The notes: a model not told the origin generated them from the sequence alone. A stretch of 64,000 nucleotides of DNA from Streptomyces sp. NBC_00239 (GCF_036194065.1 NZ_CP108095.1:124001-188000); one strand, 5' to 3'. Positions 40,730 through 49,809 are shown, counted from the stretch's first letter. Made by a program: numbers and translations.

Positions 40730-41215
40730 ATGACCAACACGAACCAACACGTGAGCCAACAGGCGGGCCAACGGACCGGCGGGCCGCCGCCGTTCGTGCT
40801 CTGGCGCGAGGTCGCGATGGGCTACGTCGCGCCTGCGGTGACGGCCGGTGCGGGGGCGCTCATCGGCGGGAACACCCAGTTGCTCTGGGCCGCCGGGACC
40901 TCGATAGCCGGTACGTCGGCCGTGGTCGCCTTCCTGGTCGGCGGCTGGCTGCAGCTCTTCGGTCGCCGCCGCACAACCGGGCCGGCGCATCGCGCCGCGC
41001 TGTCACTGGCCGGGGCCGCCCTCGCGGCCGTTCTCGCCCTCGCCTGCGCCTGCGCGGCCCAGTACTGGCGGCCTGGCTGGACCGGGTCGTCCCACGGACC
41101 GGCGCTCGACCGCCTCTCCTTCGACCTGCCGCTCTCCGCGGCGCTCGCCGCCACGATCGTCGGCTGGCGCTGGCGCGGCCGGTCCACCACTCGACCCCTG
41201 AAGGGAAACCTATGA
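40730..41215 (+). CDS. Small integral membrane protein of the MarR operon
   Basis: 161 aa from ATG 40730, with GAGAGG upstream. Four hydrophobic segments are visible: VAMGYVAPAVTAGAGALIGG, TSIAGTSAVVAFLVGGWLQL, ALSLAGAALAAVLALACACA and LPLSAALAATIVGWRW. The short loops are Arg-rich. I do not recognise the family. Its stop overlaps the start of the next gene (ATGA), so both are made together. Loss of MarR repression would raise both. Confidence 0.7.
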   Translation: MTNTNQHVSQQAGQRTGGPPPFVLWREVAMGYVAPAVTAGAGALIGGNTQLLWAAGTSIAGTSAVVAFLVGGWLQLFGRRRTTGPAHRAALSLAGAALAAVLALACACAAQYWRPGWTGSSHGPALDRLSFDLPLSAALAATIVGWRWRGRSTTRPLKGNL

Positions 41216-42090
41216 TCATCGTCATGGGAGCCACCGGAGCGACCGGCGGCGCACTGATACGCAGCCTGGCCGACAGGGCGATGCCGATGCCGGTGCCCTG
41301 TCGAGCCCTCAGTCGCGAGCCGCAGCGACTGCGCGCCCGCCTCGGCGCGGCGGCCGGCCCACTGGTCGAGGCCCATTACGCCGACGCGGCCGACCCCGCT
41401 TCCCTGCGCGCCGCGTTCAGCGGCGGCCGGCAGCTCTTCCTCACCATGGAGAACGGCCCACGGCAGATCGAATTCGAGCTGCGCGCCATCGAAGCCGCCT
41501 TGGACAGCGGCATCGAACACATCGTCAAGATCTCCTCTCCGGCCGCCGAGCCGGACTCCCCGGTCGTGATAGCCCGCGGCCACCACACCGTCGAGACCCG
41601 GCTGCGTACGGCCGGTGTCACCGCCACGGTCCTGCGTCCCTACGCGTTCATGCAGAACCTCCTGCTGCTCGGGCCGGGCGTGGCCCACGGCGGCCTGGTG
41701 GTGGGGGCGATGGGCGAGGCGCCGTGCAACTACGTCGACTGCCGGGACATCGGCGAGGTGGCGGCCGCCGTCCTCACCCGGCCCGAACTGGCCGGCGGCA
41801 CGTACAGCCTGACCGGAGCCGAGACCTGCTCCTTCGGCCGGCTCGCCGAGCTGCTGAGCCGACTGCGAGGGCGTCCCGTCCGCTACCTGGACCTGCCGCC
41901 GGAGCAGCTCCGCGCCCAGCTCAGCGCCGAGCGCGGGCTGCCGGGCTGGCTGGCGGACCACGTGGTGGAGATCCAGCAGCTCGCGGTCGCCCGACCGGAG
42001 GCGCCGACCGACACCGTCGCCCGGCTGCTGGGACGCGCCCCGCGCGGGCTGGAGTCCTTCCTGACGGAACACATCGACGTGTTCCGCTGA
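41212..42090 (+). CDS. NmrA/SDR-like NAD(P)-binding protein
   Basis: 292 aa. The N-terminus IIVMGATGATGGALIRSLAD carries the G-x-x-G-x-x-G of atypical short-chain dehydrogenases, then RALSREPQRLRARL. The middle has HIVKISSPAAEPDSP and VLRPYAFMQNLLLL, common in NmrA-type proteins. The Tyr-x-x-x-Lys catalytic pair of classical SDRs is absent; a HHTVETRLR segment stands in that area. Such proteins act as redox sensors or NAD(P)H:quinone oxidoreductase-like enzymes (QOR2 type). Coupled to the upstream membrane protein and probably MarR-controlled. Confidence 0.85.
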   Translation: MIIVMGATGATGGALIRSLADRAMPMPVPCRALSREPQRLRARLGAAAGPLVEAHYADAADPASLRAAFSGGRQLFLTMENGPRQIEFELRAIEAALDSGIEHIVKISSPAAEPDSPVVIARGHHTVETRLRTAGVTATVLRPYAFMQNLLLLGPGVAHGGLVVGAMGEAPCNYVDCRDIGEVAAAVLTRPELAGGTYSLTGAETCSFGRLAELLSRLRGRPVRYLDLPPEQLRAQLSAERGLPGWLADHVVEIQQLAVARPEAPTDTVARLLGRAPRGLESFLTEHIDVFR

Positions 42091-42125
42091 GAGAGGCGAG
42101 GTCTGCGGCATCAGCGGCGGCAGGG

Positions 42126-42377
42126 TCACGGCGGGCAGGCGCCGCCGCGGCCGATGGCGATGGCGATGGCGATGGCGATGGCGATGGCGATGGCGATGGC
42201 GGTCAGATTGTTGCCGTACCAGGCCAGGGCGGCGGTCTCCAGGGTGCGGTACTCCTCCACCGGGGCCGCTGCCGACCAGGTCGCTCCGTCCGAGGAACGC
42301 AGGTGCAGTACGCCCTCGGAGTCGGGGAACAGCAGGTACAGCGTCGGCCCCGCGACCGCGAGCCGTACGTGCCGTGT
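42126..42377 (-). pseudogene. Remnant of a repeat-type protein ending in (AI)n
   Basis: The minus frame reads RLAVAGPTLYLLFPDSEGVL, HLRSSDGATWSAAAPVEEYR, then Ala-Ile repeated through the 6-bp repeat. The first part resembles one blade of a secreted beta-propeller protein. No start codon fits. It seems to be a fragment joined at its 5' side to an IS remnant. Confidence 0.35.
42153..42200. repeat. 6-bp tandem repeat, eight units
   Basis: GATGGC is repeated eight times without a mismatch. On the minus strand it reads (Ala-Ile)8 or other dipeptides by frame. Confidence 0.9.
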
Positions 42378-42381
42378 CGGC

Positions 42382-42618
42382 CGCGGGCTCAAGGAGGCCG
42401 GACCCGCCGGCGTCGTCCGTATCCGCGCCAAGATGGCCCGCGTCGTCGAGCTCGCCACCGTCATGGGCTCCGGCAGCGTCGATCAGGCCCTCGGGCTGGC
42501 CGCGACCGCCGGGCGCTTCGCCGACGAGGACCTGCTTTCCACCCTGGGGCATATCGCGGCGAACCGACCCGATGGTGAGTTCGTACGCGCGGACGAGGCG
42601 CACTCCGTCCATCCGACA
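42382..42618 (+). pseudogene. Transposase-like remnant
   Basis: RGLKEAGPAGVVRIRAKMAR and GSVDQALGLAATAGRFADED, then LLSTLGHIAANRPDGEFVRA form an open frame with no start or end domain. It resembles the C-terminal part of an IS21-type transposase, judged by eye only. Flanked by unrelated fragments. Confidence 0.4.
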
Positions 42619-42793
42619 TGCCCGGTCGTGAGCCTCTGCCACTGTCGCCGGGCGCGGACGGCCCCTGCGGCATTCCGCCGCGCCACGCGCGGTATTCCTG
42701 CCGCGCTCGCCGATCCCTGCGCGGGGCGCGCGGCTGCCCCGCGCCGTCGGATAGGGTCCTGAGCGCCAATGGACCCGACCGAGGAGGGCCGGT
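42619..42793. other. Upstream region of the cardiolipin synthase-like gene
   Basis: Contains the GGAGGG ribosome site at about 42783 and no other feature that I can name. Confidence 0.4.
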
Positions 42794-44011
42794 ATGACCG
42801 ACGGAGAGCAGCCTCTCGGCGGTGGAACGGCTGTGACCGCCGGCAGCGGGCAGAGGGACGAGCGCATACGTCGCATACGCCGGCGCCTGGAGCGGCTCAT
42901 CGGCATCGCGGCGACCGAGGGCAACGCCCTGCGGCCCCTGCGCAACGGGGACGAGATCTTCGCCGCGATGCTCGATGCGATCGGCGGGGCCCGCCATACC
43001 GTCGACATGATGACGTTCGTGTACTGGCGGGGTGACATCGCCCGGCGTTTCGCCGAGGCGCTCGCCGACCGGGCGCGTGCGGGGGTGCGGGTGAGGCTGC
43101 TGCTGGACGGTTTCGGCAGCCGTCTCATAGAGCGGGAGCTGCTGGACCGGATGAGCGAGGCCGGAGTCGAGGTCGCCTGGTTCCGCAAGCCGCTCTACCT
43201 CTCCCCGCTCAAGCAGAACCACCGCTGCCACCGCAAGGTCCTCGTGGTCGACGAGCAGACGGCCTTCACCGGCGGCGTCGGCATCGCCGAGGAATGGTGC
43301 GGTGACGCCCGCAACCCCGGAGAGTGGCGCGACACGCACGTCGAGGTCCGGGGGCCCGCCGTAGACGGCATCGCCGCCGCGTTCGCCCAGAACTGGGCCG
43401 AGTGCCACACGGAGCTCTTCGATGAGCGCGACCGGTTCGTCAGCCACGAGCCCAGCGGGAGCGCCATCGTGCAGGTCGTCCGCGGATCGGCGAGCTTCGG
43501 CTGGCAGGACATGCAGACCCTGATGCGCGTGATCCTCGAATCGGCCGAGGAGCGGGTCCGTCTGGCGACCGCCTACTTCGCTCCCGACACGTACTTCATC
43601 GACCTGCTCTGTGCCACGGCCCGCCGGGGCGTGGAGGTCGAGATCCTGCTGCCCGGTCCTCACACGGACAAGCGGGTGTGTCAGCTTGCGGGACAACACC
43701 ACTACGAGGCGCTGACCGACTGCGGCGTACGGATCCACCACTACCAGCCGACCATGATGCACGCGAAGATCATGACCATGGACGGCGTCGTCTCGCTGAT
43801 CGGCTCCACGAACTTCAACCGCCGCTCCCTCGACCACGACGAGGAGGTGATGCTCGCCGTCATGGACGCCGAGTTCACCACCACCCTTGACGCGCACTAC
43901 GACGAGGACCTCAAGGCCAGCGAGCCGATCCGCCCGGACCGCTGGAGGCGCCGCTCGCTGCTGCAGCGCGCCCGGGAGACCGCCGTACTGCCCGTCCGCC
44001 GCTACTTGTAA
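42794..44011 (+). CDS. Cardiolipin synthase-like phospholipase D family protein
   Basis: 405 aa from ATG 42794, with GAGGAGGG upstream. Two HKD motifs are complete: His146-Lys148-Asp153 (HRKVLVVD in CHRKVLVVDEQTAFTGG) and His323-Lys325-Asp330 (HAKIMTMD, followed by SLIGSTNFNRRS). They form the shared active site of the PLD superfamily. Cardiolipin synthases of this type join two phosphatidylglycerols, or PG with another donor, at the inner membrane. No strong transmembrane helices are seen at the N-terminus, which is basic (RIRRIRRRLERL), so peripheral membrane association is likely. Convergent with the YihY gene. Confidence 0.9.
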   Translation: MTDGEQPLGGGTAVTAGSGQRDERIRRIRRRLERLIGIAATEGNALRPLRNGDEIFAAMLDAIGGARHTVDMMTFVYWRGDIARRFAEALADRARAGVRVRLLLDGFGSRLIERELLDRMSEAGVEVAWFRKPLYLSPLKQNHRCHRKVLVVDEQTAFTGGVGIAEEWCGDARNPGEWRDTHVEVRGPAVDGIAAAFAQNWAECHTELFDERDRFVSHEPSGSAIVQVVRGSASFGWQDMQTLMRVILESAEERVRLATAYFAPDTYFIDLLCATARRGVEVEILLPGPHTDKRVCQLAGQHHYEALTDCGVRIHHYQPTMMHAKIMTMDGVVSLIGSTNFNRRSLDHDEEVMLAVMDAEFTTTLDAHYDEDLKASEPIRPDRWRRRSLLQRARETAVLPVRRYL

Positions 44012-44041
44012 CGGCAGGAGGCGGGGCGGGGCTGCGCCGGA

Positions 44042-45067
44042 TCACTTCCCGGCCCGCGCGAGCACGGCGTTGAACTGCGCGCCGGCGAGCAGCGCCAGGT
44101 TGGTGAACCACAGCCACACCAGGAAAACGATGACGCCCGCCAGCGATCCGTAGAGGCGGCTGTAGGTGCCGAACTGCGTGTAGAGGGTGAAGAGCGCCGA
44201 GGCACCGAGCCACAGGAACGCCGCCAGGGCGCCGCCCGGAAACCCGCGGCGCGTTCCGCGGGCTTGAGCGGGCCCGGACCGGTACAGGATGAGGATCAGG
44301 GCCGTGACGATCACCAGGAGCACCGGCCACCTCAGGACGGCCATGGCCTCCGTGCCCGAGTAGCCGGCGGCCGCCGCGAGTCGGCGGGCCACGGGGCCGG
44401 TCGCGACGAGGCTCGCGGCGCCCGCGACGAGCAGGGCCAGCAGCACGGCGGCGGTGAGGACGAGGACGTGCGCCGCGCGCAGGGGCGGCCGCGTGTCGGG
44501 CAGCCGGTGCATCGTGTGCAGGGCGCGTCGGAAGACCGCCAGGTAGCTGGAGGCGGACCACAGTGCGCTCAGGACGCCGCTGACGAGCAGTAGCCACAGG
44601 GAGGACGGCTCCGAGGTGAGGCCGTTCAGGGCCTCGCGGAGCACCTGGGCCGACTGGGGAGGCGCGTAGGAGGTGAGGTCGCGGATCAGGCGCTCGCGGG
44701 TGCCCGCGCCGGCCAGTCCCACCAGGGAGACCGATACGAGCAGGGCGGGCACCAGCGCGAGCACCGCGTAGTAGGTGAGGGCTGCCGCGTAGTCGGCGAT
44801 GTTGTCGTGCCAGAGGCGTACGGCCGTGCCGCGCAGGGCGGAGCGCGCTCGCCTCGGCAGCTCGGCGGCGCGGTGTCCCGGGGTGCTCCGGTGCGTGCGG
44901 AGAGTGTTCGATTCCACAGTGCGCTCTTGCCCGGCGTCACCGCTCTCATCCTCCGTCCGGACCCCGCTCGCGGTGCGGTCGCCTCGTCGCACCTCGCTCC
45001 ACCCCTGCGGCCCGGGCCCGGGGGGCCGGAGCCGGGGCGGGCCGTGGCCTTCGCCCGCCCCCGCCAT
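44042..45067 (-). CDS. YihY/BrkB-family membrane protein
   Basis: 341 aa from ATG 45067; GTG 44917 is an alternative, and the frame is open to 45139. The cytosolic N-terminus is poorly conserved and basic. From residue 90 the family pattern is clear: WHDNIADYAAALTYYAVLAL, LIRDLTSYAPPQSAQVLREA, LWLLLVSGVLSALWSASSYL and the C-terminal FGTYSRLYGSLAGVIVFLVW. Six hydrophobic segments are visible. YihY proteins are widespread inner-membrane proteins of unclear role, sometimes linked to envelope or nutrient export. Convergent with the cardiolipin synthase-like gene, only 30 nt between stops. Confidence 0.85.
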   Translation of the reverse strand: MAGAGEGHGPPRLRPPGPGPQGWSEVRRGDRTASGVRTEDESGDAGQERTVESNTLRTHRSTPGHRAAELPRRARSALRGTAVRLWHDNIADYAAALTYYAVLALVPALLVSVSLVGLAGAGTRERLIRDLTSYAPPQSAQVLREALNGLTSEPSSLWLLLVSGVLSALWSASSYLAVFRRALHTMHRLPDTRPPLRAAHVLVLTAAVLLALLVAGAASLVATGPVARRLAAAAGYSGTEAMAVLRWPVLLVIVTALILILYRSGPAQARGTRRGFPGGALAAFLWLGASALFTLYTQFGTYSRLYGSLAGVIVFLVWLWFTNLALLAGAQFNAVLARAGK

Positions 45068-45603
45068 GGTCAACGGTCCCCGGTGAGCTCGGCCCCGTCG
45101 GGAGCCTCCGGGTTCGCAAGGGATCGACACCATGGACACTCTCTGAAGTCGTTCGCTGGAGGGGGCCGGGACAGCGAGAAGCCCACCCTGTATTCGTCCC
45201 GGAACCCCGCTGTCGGCATGGTGTTCGTGGGAGGCGGGGCACTTTCGTCGGCCGCGCCTGCTTCAGCCAGGCGACGTGTCAGCTGCATGAGTGCCGCACG
45301 CACCGTGCACACCGCTCGCGTTGCCGCCGGCCATCGGCCGCGCAGGGCCGAGTACCCGCGGGAGGTCATGCCGGACCTCCTCTCGCCGCGGACACCGGGA
45401 TGATCCGGAAGGAACAGGCCTCTCCGTTGGAAGTGGCTTTTCGAGAGGGGCCATCACTCCAATAGTCCGATGATACGTCTTTCGCTTTAGGCATTCCTAG
45501 CCATTTCCCTCGCCCGATACGGAAGTGCATCAACCAGGAATTAGACACTCCGCCACCGCTTTATGCGACTTTGTGCGACCCGATCTTCGGCGCCACAAAT
45601 CAA
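45068..45603. other. No gene recognised
   Basis: Upstream of the YihY gene; no supported frame. G+C falls toward 45450-45600. Confidence 0.4.
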
Positions 45604-45736
45604 CAATGTGCAGTTTGCCGGGGTTTTTGCGCCCTCCCCAATGTGTCGATTGCCGGGGTTTGCCCGCCGCGCTTGGAATGCGAGGGCTGCCAGGCTTTTC
45701 CGCGTTCCCGGCAATGTGTGGATTGCCGGGGTTTTT
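45604..45736. repeat. Four short repeats at about 36-bp spacing
   Basis: CAATGTGTCGATTGCCGGGG and close variants begin at 45604, 45639 and 45712, with a more degenerate copy at 45676. Unit about 24 bp, intervals 35, 37 and 36 bp. In one frame three copies encode C-x-x-C-R/Q-G/A-F, but no gene is supported. Confidence 0.7.
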
Positions 45737-45793
45737 CAGCGACAGCCGTCCTTCCCATTGGGCGAGCAGGCACCACTGAGGCCGGGCACGTCG

Positions 45794-46144
45794 TCAGAGC
45801 TGCAGTCGGTCGTCAGCGAGTGACGTCAACCGCAAGCAAGGAGCTGCCCCGCGCGCGGAGGATGACGGGATGCGGCACGGTCCGACAGGGCCCCGGGGCA
45901 GCTCAACCGGCCCCAGGGCGACGCCGACAGACGTGCCCGCCGGCCGCATCAACGAAGCGCCTTCCCGAAGGGGCATCCCGGCGGCGTCCACGTGGAGGGA
46001 CAGCACACGCTCGAAGCGTTGCTGCCGTCTCAGCTCCAGGGTGTCAACGCGCCACAGGCAGCCTGTCCCCGACGACCTCAGCGCGGCGAGAGCGGTCGCC
46101 AAGACCGCCGAGACGAGCACGATCCACAGGAGGATGCCTACCAC
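45794..46144 (-). CDS. Small single-pass membrane protein
   Basis: 116 aa from GTG 46144, chosen because AAAGGA lies six nt upstream. Residues 2-24 form one transmembrane helix (VGILLWIVLVSAVLATALAA). A cytosolic or external tail follows: WRVDTLELRRQQRFERVLSL and REGASLMRPAGTSVGVAL. It has no recognised domain. The helix with a flanking Arg-rich segment looks real, but coding signal in the last third is weak. Confidence 0.45.
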   Translation of the reverse strand: MVGILLWIVLVSAVLATALAALRSSGTGCLWRVDTLELRRQQRFERVLSLHVDAAGMPLREGASLMRPAGTSVGVALGPVELPRGPVGPCRIPSSSARGAAPCLRLTSLADDRLQL

Positions 46145-46815
46145 AACTGGTCCTTTCGAAGGCTGTAGCTCCAAGGGGTCCACAGGACCGGAGCTTCGTC
46201 GACCACCGGCATAACGCATTGGCATATGCAGAGTTGCGCCCTGTCCTCCGATTGCAGTCATGTGAAGCACGTCGCCAGCCTGGGACGCGGTCCTTCTACC
46301 GACGATCAGCCAGCTGCCGTCGGCGACTGGGCAGGAGTCAGGCAGGGCGCAGCCTCGACCTGCGACGATCCGCGCGGTGGAGTGGCTACGCGGCTGCCCG
46401 GGCTGGGGAACTGTGGACGGAGCCGGCGACGGGGCTCACCCGACCAGGGGAAGACACGCATGGCGGGTCACGGCAAGAACCGGCAGCAGCGGCGGCGCAC
46501 ACACCGCGCCCGCTTGAGCTCCTTCACCGGCCGGCTCGCATGACACACGGCGGGGCATCCGCGTCGAATCGCGCGTAAAATGCCGCCAGTCGAACCGATG
46601 GACGGGCGGGGTGCAGGGTGCCGGTTGGGCTGGGGGTCGCATCGGTCGCAGCTCATCGCCCTCTGGACCCGCGGAACGCGGGGAGCGAAAGGAGTTGCCG
46701 CGCCGGACTTACCGGTCCGCTTGTAGAACCGATAAGACTGGGTCAACACGCAGTCGTCGACCACCATCACCCGGATGGCGCATACCCGGACCAACATCGA
46801 CTGCGTTTATGGAAT
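46145..46815. other. Sparse region; one possible 27-aa basic peptide at 46460-46543
   Basis: ATG 46460 with GGGGAAG upstream opens MAGHGKNRQQRRRTHRARLS and stops after 27 codons. Basic peptides like this are annotated in Streptomyces but evidence here is thin. No other gene is supported. Confidence 0.3.
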
Positions 46816-47127
46816 ATGACAACAGCAAAGTTCCCCGTCTTCTTCGGCAGGACCGCAGAGAAAGTCGGAGAGGGAGGCCTCTATCACTCCGGGGCCATCC
46901 GGATCGGGAAGTGGATTTTCACTCCCGGCTCAGCCGACTCGGGCGAGAACCGCCACGCAAGGCTTGAACACGAGAGTATGGAAATCGATCTGAGCTACTC
47001 GTCCTCGGTCTTTGAGGAGTTCCTCCATAGGATGAGCGTGATCCAGGTCGAGTTCGGCAGGCGGTCGGGGAGCACTGCGCCCGCCACGGCTGCCGGCGAG
47101 TGCCCGGGTGGTAGCTCCCGTGTATGA
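46816..47127 (+). CDS. Hypothetical protein (103 aa) overlapping the DUF2637-type gene
   Basis: ATG 46816 starts MTTAKFPVFFGRTAEKVGEG. The product continues GLYHSGAIRIGKWIFTPGSA and IDLSYSSSVFEEFLHRMSVI, ending in a Thr/Ala-rich tail. It is soluble, with beta-rich character, and unlike any family I know. A weak GGAAT lies upstream. Its 3' end overlaps the next gene by 20 nt, so the two may be co-translated. The upstream open frame to 46618 is not protein-like. Confidence 0.45.
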   Translation: MTTAKFPVFFGRTAEKVGEGGLYHSGAIRIGKWIFTPGSADSGENRHARLEHESMEIDLSYSSSVFEEFLHRMSVIQVEFGRRSGSTAPATAAGECPGGSSRV

Positions 47128-48031
47128 GCCGTACGGGTACTCGGACATCCCGGATGCCCACCCCCAGCCGGCGACCTCCGCGTTCTGGGGCCAGCCGGAG
47201 CCGGGACAGCACCTCTCCGCCGGACAACCGCTCGGCGGGTCCGGCGAGGTGCCTCCCCCGCGATACCCGGCCGAGGAGTTCTCCAGCTTTCTCCAAGAGA
47301 GCGCTGCGCCCGCGCAACCGGAGCCCTTCTCCCGAGAGGCCGTGGGCGGCACCGGTGACACGGCGAGCGCCCTCGGCCTCGTCACCGGGCTGATGCACAG
47401 CCCCACCGGGCGTGCGCTGGCAGAGGCCTCCGGTGGACACCGCCGAAGCCCGTCGAAAACGCCGGTGGTGACCCTGCTCGAAACCGGCAGTTTGTTCACG
47501 GCCACGCTGGTCGCCGCCATCGCCGCTGTGGTCAGCATCCTCAGTGGTCTGGCCATCTGCGATGCTCTGCGCCACAGTGCTGGGCCCCACACGGCCCGCG
47601 CAGTGGTCAGGTGGTGGCCCCTGCTGATCTATGGCCCCTGGATGGTGGCCTCTCTGTCGATCCTCAGATCGGCCCTGCACCAGCGCCGGGCGCTCCATTC
47701 CTGGTCCATCGTTCTGCTGTTCTCCACTCTGGCCACACTTCTGTGCGTGGCCCAGGCACCCAGAACGATCGTCGCCGGAGCGGCCTCCGCCCTTCCTGCC
47801 GTCGCGGCGTTGGCCTGCTTCCAACAGCTGGTCCGCCAGATCACGCTTACCCGACCGCCTCGCCAAGTGGCGCCGCGACACCGCAACCCCATGCCCCCCG
47901 CGCCCGCGCCGCTCAGGACGAGGGCCACGGTCGGACAGCGCCCGGGCCGTGTCAGTCCCGACTACCCGACGGCAGACAACGGGCCCGTCCGCTCTCCGTC
48001 CCCCCGTCACAGATTCGGGTACGGCAGATGA
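47108..48031 (+). CDS. DUF2637-type membrane protein
   Basis: 307 aa from GTG 47108 (GTG 47120 is an alternative). Residues 1-110 are Pro/Ser/Gly-rich and cytosolic. Residues about 120-250 hold four hydrophobic segments: LFTATLVAAIAAVVSILSGL, WWPLLIYGPWMVASLSILRS, SWSIVLLFSTLATLLCVAQA and TIVAGAASALPAVAALACFQ, in the arrangement I associate with DUF2637 proteins of Streptomyces. Such proteins often occur in integrative plasmids and may help DNA spread between hyphae, but no transfer genes are present here. The C-terminus is basic and Pro-rich. Confidence 0.6.
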   Translation: MVAPVYEPYGYSDIPDAHPQPATSAFWGQPEPGQHLSAGQPLGGSGEVPPPRYPAEEFSSFLQESAAPAQPEPFSREAVGGTGDTASALGLVTGLMHSPTGRALAEASGGHRRSPSKTPVVTLLETGSLFTATLVAAIAAVVSILSGLAICDALRHSAGPHTARAVVRWWPLLIYGPWMVASLSILRSALHQRRALHSWSIVLLFSTLATLLCVAQAPRTIVAGAASALPAVAALACFQQLVRQITLTRPPRQVAPRHRNPMPPAPAPLRTRATVGQRPGRVSPDYPTADNGPVRSPSPRHRFGYGR

Positions 48032-48813
48032 CGGTTCTACGGGAGCGACGGCGCCACGTGCCCAGGCCGGCTCAACGGCTCTCGGCGCGGACGAACGGTC
48101 GCGTTCACTGTTGCCGTACCAGGTGGCGGAGCGCCGTGGCACCCGAGTGGTGATCGATGTGGCACGGGGGAGGCGTGGGCCGCCTCTCGATTCCTCGATC
48201 GTCTGCCCGGCACCGGTCAGGGAGCTCCAGCGGGCGCAACTCCGCACGGGCCGGGTGGGTCGGCTTGCCGACATTCTTGGCCTCGGAGGGATCGGTCCGC
48301 CGTCCAAGCCGGGGAGCAAGGATCCTGTGCGGGCGTCCCAGTGCAAGCGGCACTGTCGGACCACGACGCGGGAGCCCGGGGCATCCCATGGGCGACGACG
48401 GCCCGGGGCGAAGGCGATAGCAGCCGCTAACTCCCTGGCCAACCCGATCCTTCCCACACGTCAAAGGGGCGCTCGTCCTGCACCTTTGAAACGAAGATCG
48501 AAAGCGATAGTCACGGGCCGTTCGCAGACTCGGCCCGACGGGGCTACCCATCCCCGCGCCCCCCGGGCGTCCGGTCGCTGCTGCACACCCAAGCGACGTG
48601 CCGAAGGGATGGTCATGCCTCGCCCCCGGCAGTGAGACCTGCGCCGGCGGCACCCCGGTGTACGTGCCGCCCAGGTGACCAGCGCCGCGGCAGCCACGGG
48701 CATCGCGCGGAAAGGACCGCACCCCGGCCGAAAGGCCCACCCACCCCGCTGCGGCCCCCTGCACCACGCGCTCCGGCGCCTCAAATCCACGTCCATCACG
48801 AGAGGTCGGCACC
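48032..48813. other. Long stretch without a supported gene
   Basis: A plus frame reads LPYQVAERRGTRVVIDVARG near 48115 and a few protein-like pieces follow, without start, stop or domain in register. Probably eroded coding DNA. Confidence 0.4.
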
Positions 48814-49071
48814 ATGCCGTACGAATTGACCTTCGCCGAGCGAATCCAGTACAAGCGGCTCCAGGACGCCGCCTACCAGGCTGGTGAAGACGCTGTCACC
48901 AACCTCAAAGCGGCGCTCGCGCTCGCAGACCTGACCCTTCCCTCCCTGGGTAATGACGGGCCGGTAGCCGGCCACGGCTTCGTCCACCTCGGGGGGTGCA
49001 ACGCGGATTTCGCCAACCGGCTCGCCGAAGTAGTCGCGGCAGGTGCCGAGGCTCTGAGGCGCCGACGGTGA
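48814..49071 (+). CDS. Small hypothetical protein (85 aa)
   Basis: ATG 48814 has GAGAGG at useful spacing. The sequence PYELTFAERIQYKRLQDAAY, then GEDAVTNLKAALALADLTLP and NADFANRLAEVVAAGAEALR is mostly amphipathic helix. No signal peptide or known domain. Codon bias agrees with neighbouring genes, and it looks like a real cytosolic protein. It is 99 nt upstream of the initiator tRNA on the same strand. Confidence 0.6.
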   Translation: MPYELTFAERIQYKRLQDAAYQAGEDAVTNLKAALALADLTLPSLGNDGPVAGHGFVHLGGCNADFANRLAEVVAAGAEALRRRR

Positions 49072-49170
49072 AAGAAGCTCCCGTGCGCGCCCTGGCCGCC
49101 GGGGAGCGCCGCCCGCGTCCGCGGCTGGTCACGGACCGGCCCCGCGGTGCCGTAGGGTGGGGTTCACCGA

Positions 49171-49244
49171 CGCGGGGTGGAGCAGCTCGGTAGCTCGCTG
49201 GGCTCATAACCCAGAGTTCGCAGGTTCAAATCCTGTCCCCGCTA
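49171..49244 (+). tRNA. Initiator tRNA-fMet (CAU)
   Basis: Complete cloverleaf: acceptor CGCGGGG/CCCCGCT, D arm AGCTCGGTAGCT, anticodon arm CTGGG-CTCATAA-CCCAG, T arm GCAGG-TTCAAAT-CCTGT. The three G:C pairs in the anticodon stem and the unpaired first acceptor position (C1 opposite T72) are initiator features. The CCA end is not encoded (ACT follows). A strong terminator starts 6 nt later. Confidence 0.95.
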
Positions 49245-49249
49245 CTGCC

Positions 49250-49287
49250 CGGAAGGGCCCGGATCCTCAAGGATCCGGGCCCTTCCG
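49250..49287 (+). terminator. 17-bp hairpin terminator of the tRNA
   Basis: CGGAAGGGCCCGGATCC (49250-49266), loop TCAA, GGATCCGGGCCCTTCCG (49271-49287). Perfect pairing right after the tRNA gene. Confidence 0.92.
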
Positions 49288-49545
49288 TCGTTCCCTCGAG
49301 CATCTCAGGTGGGGCGGCGCGGTCAGCGGCTTCGACCGGGCCCCGCGCCTTCGCCGCCTTAGCCGGCCGTCGGCAGCTCAGGTGCGGCCGCCGACGGCGT
49401 CGGGCGCCCACCGACCGTGCTGTCAGACCGCGCCGTACAGCCGGAGGCGAAGGCGTATCAGGTCGGGAGGATCCGCCACGTGCTTGAGCCGGTCGAGAAG
49501 AAGGCCGATCCGGTGATCGTCTCCGTACGGAGGCGAGGCGCCACC

Positions 49546-49809
49546 ATGTCCACTCCCCCGCCCGTCCCCGCGTCAGCCCCGGAGGCGACCGACCCGCCCG
49601 CTCCCGCCGGCGCCCCGCTGCCGTACCGGCTCCTCGGCGCGGCCGAGGCCGCCATCGTCATCACCGCGGTGGCCGTCCTCGCCGTCCTGGAGCACCCCGT
49701 CCACGCGCTCCTGACCACCCTCGCCGCCGCCACCGCCCTCCTGATCCCGCCCGGCCACGCCGGGCGCCTGCTCGCCGCCCTCAACGCGCTCAAGGGCGGC
49801 CGCCCGTGA
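49546..49809 (+). CDS. Small membrane protein (87 aa)
   Basis: ATG 49546 (MSTPPPVPASAPEATD), with GGAGG about 12 nt upstream. The first 25 residues are Pro/Ala-rich. Then two hydrophobic segments, LGAAEAAIVITAVAVLAVLE and ALLTTLAAATALLIPPGHAG, and a short basic end. No known family. The longer frame from 49417 has no better start. Placed between the tRNA and the serpin gene on the same strand. Confidence 0.5.
   Translation: MSTPPPVPASAPEATDPPAPAGAPLPYRLLGAAEAAIVITAVAVLAVLEHPVHALLTTLAAATALLIPPGHAGRLLAALNALKGGRP

Noticed and set aside
45604..45736. Possible CRISPR array
   Set aside because: Only four units, one degenerate, with intervening pieces of 11-13 nt; CRISPR spacers are about 30 nt or more, and no cas gene is in the window.
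49171..49287. tRNA 3' end as an integration site for a mobile element that includes the DUF2637-type gene
   Set aside because: No integrase, no excisionase and no repeated copy of the tRNA end were seen in the window.
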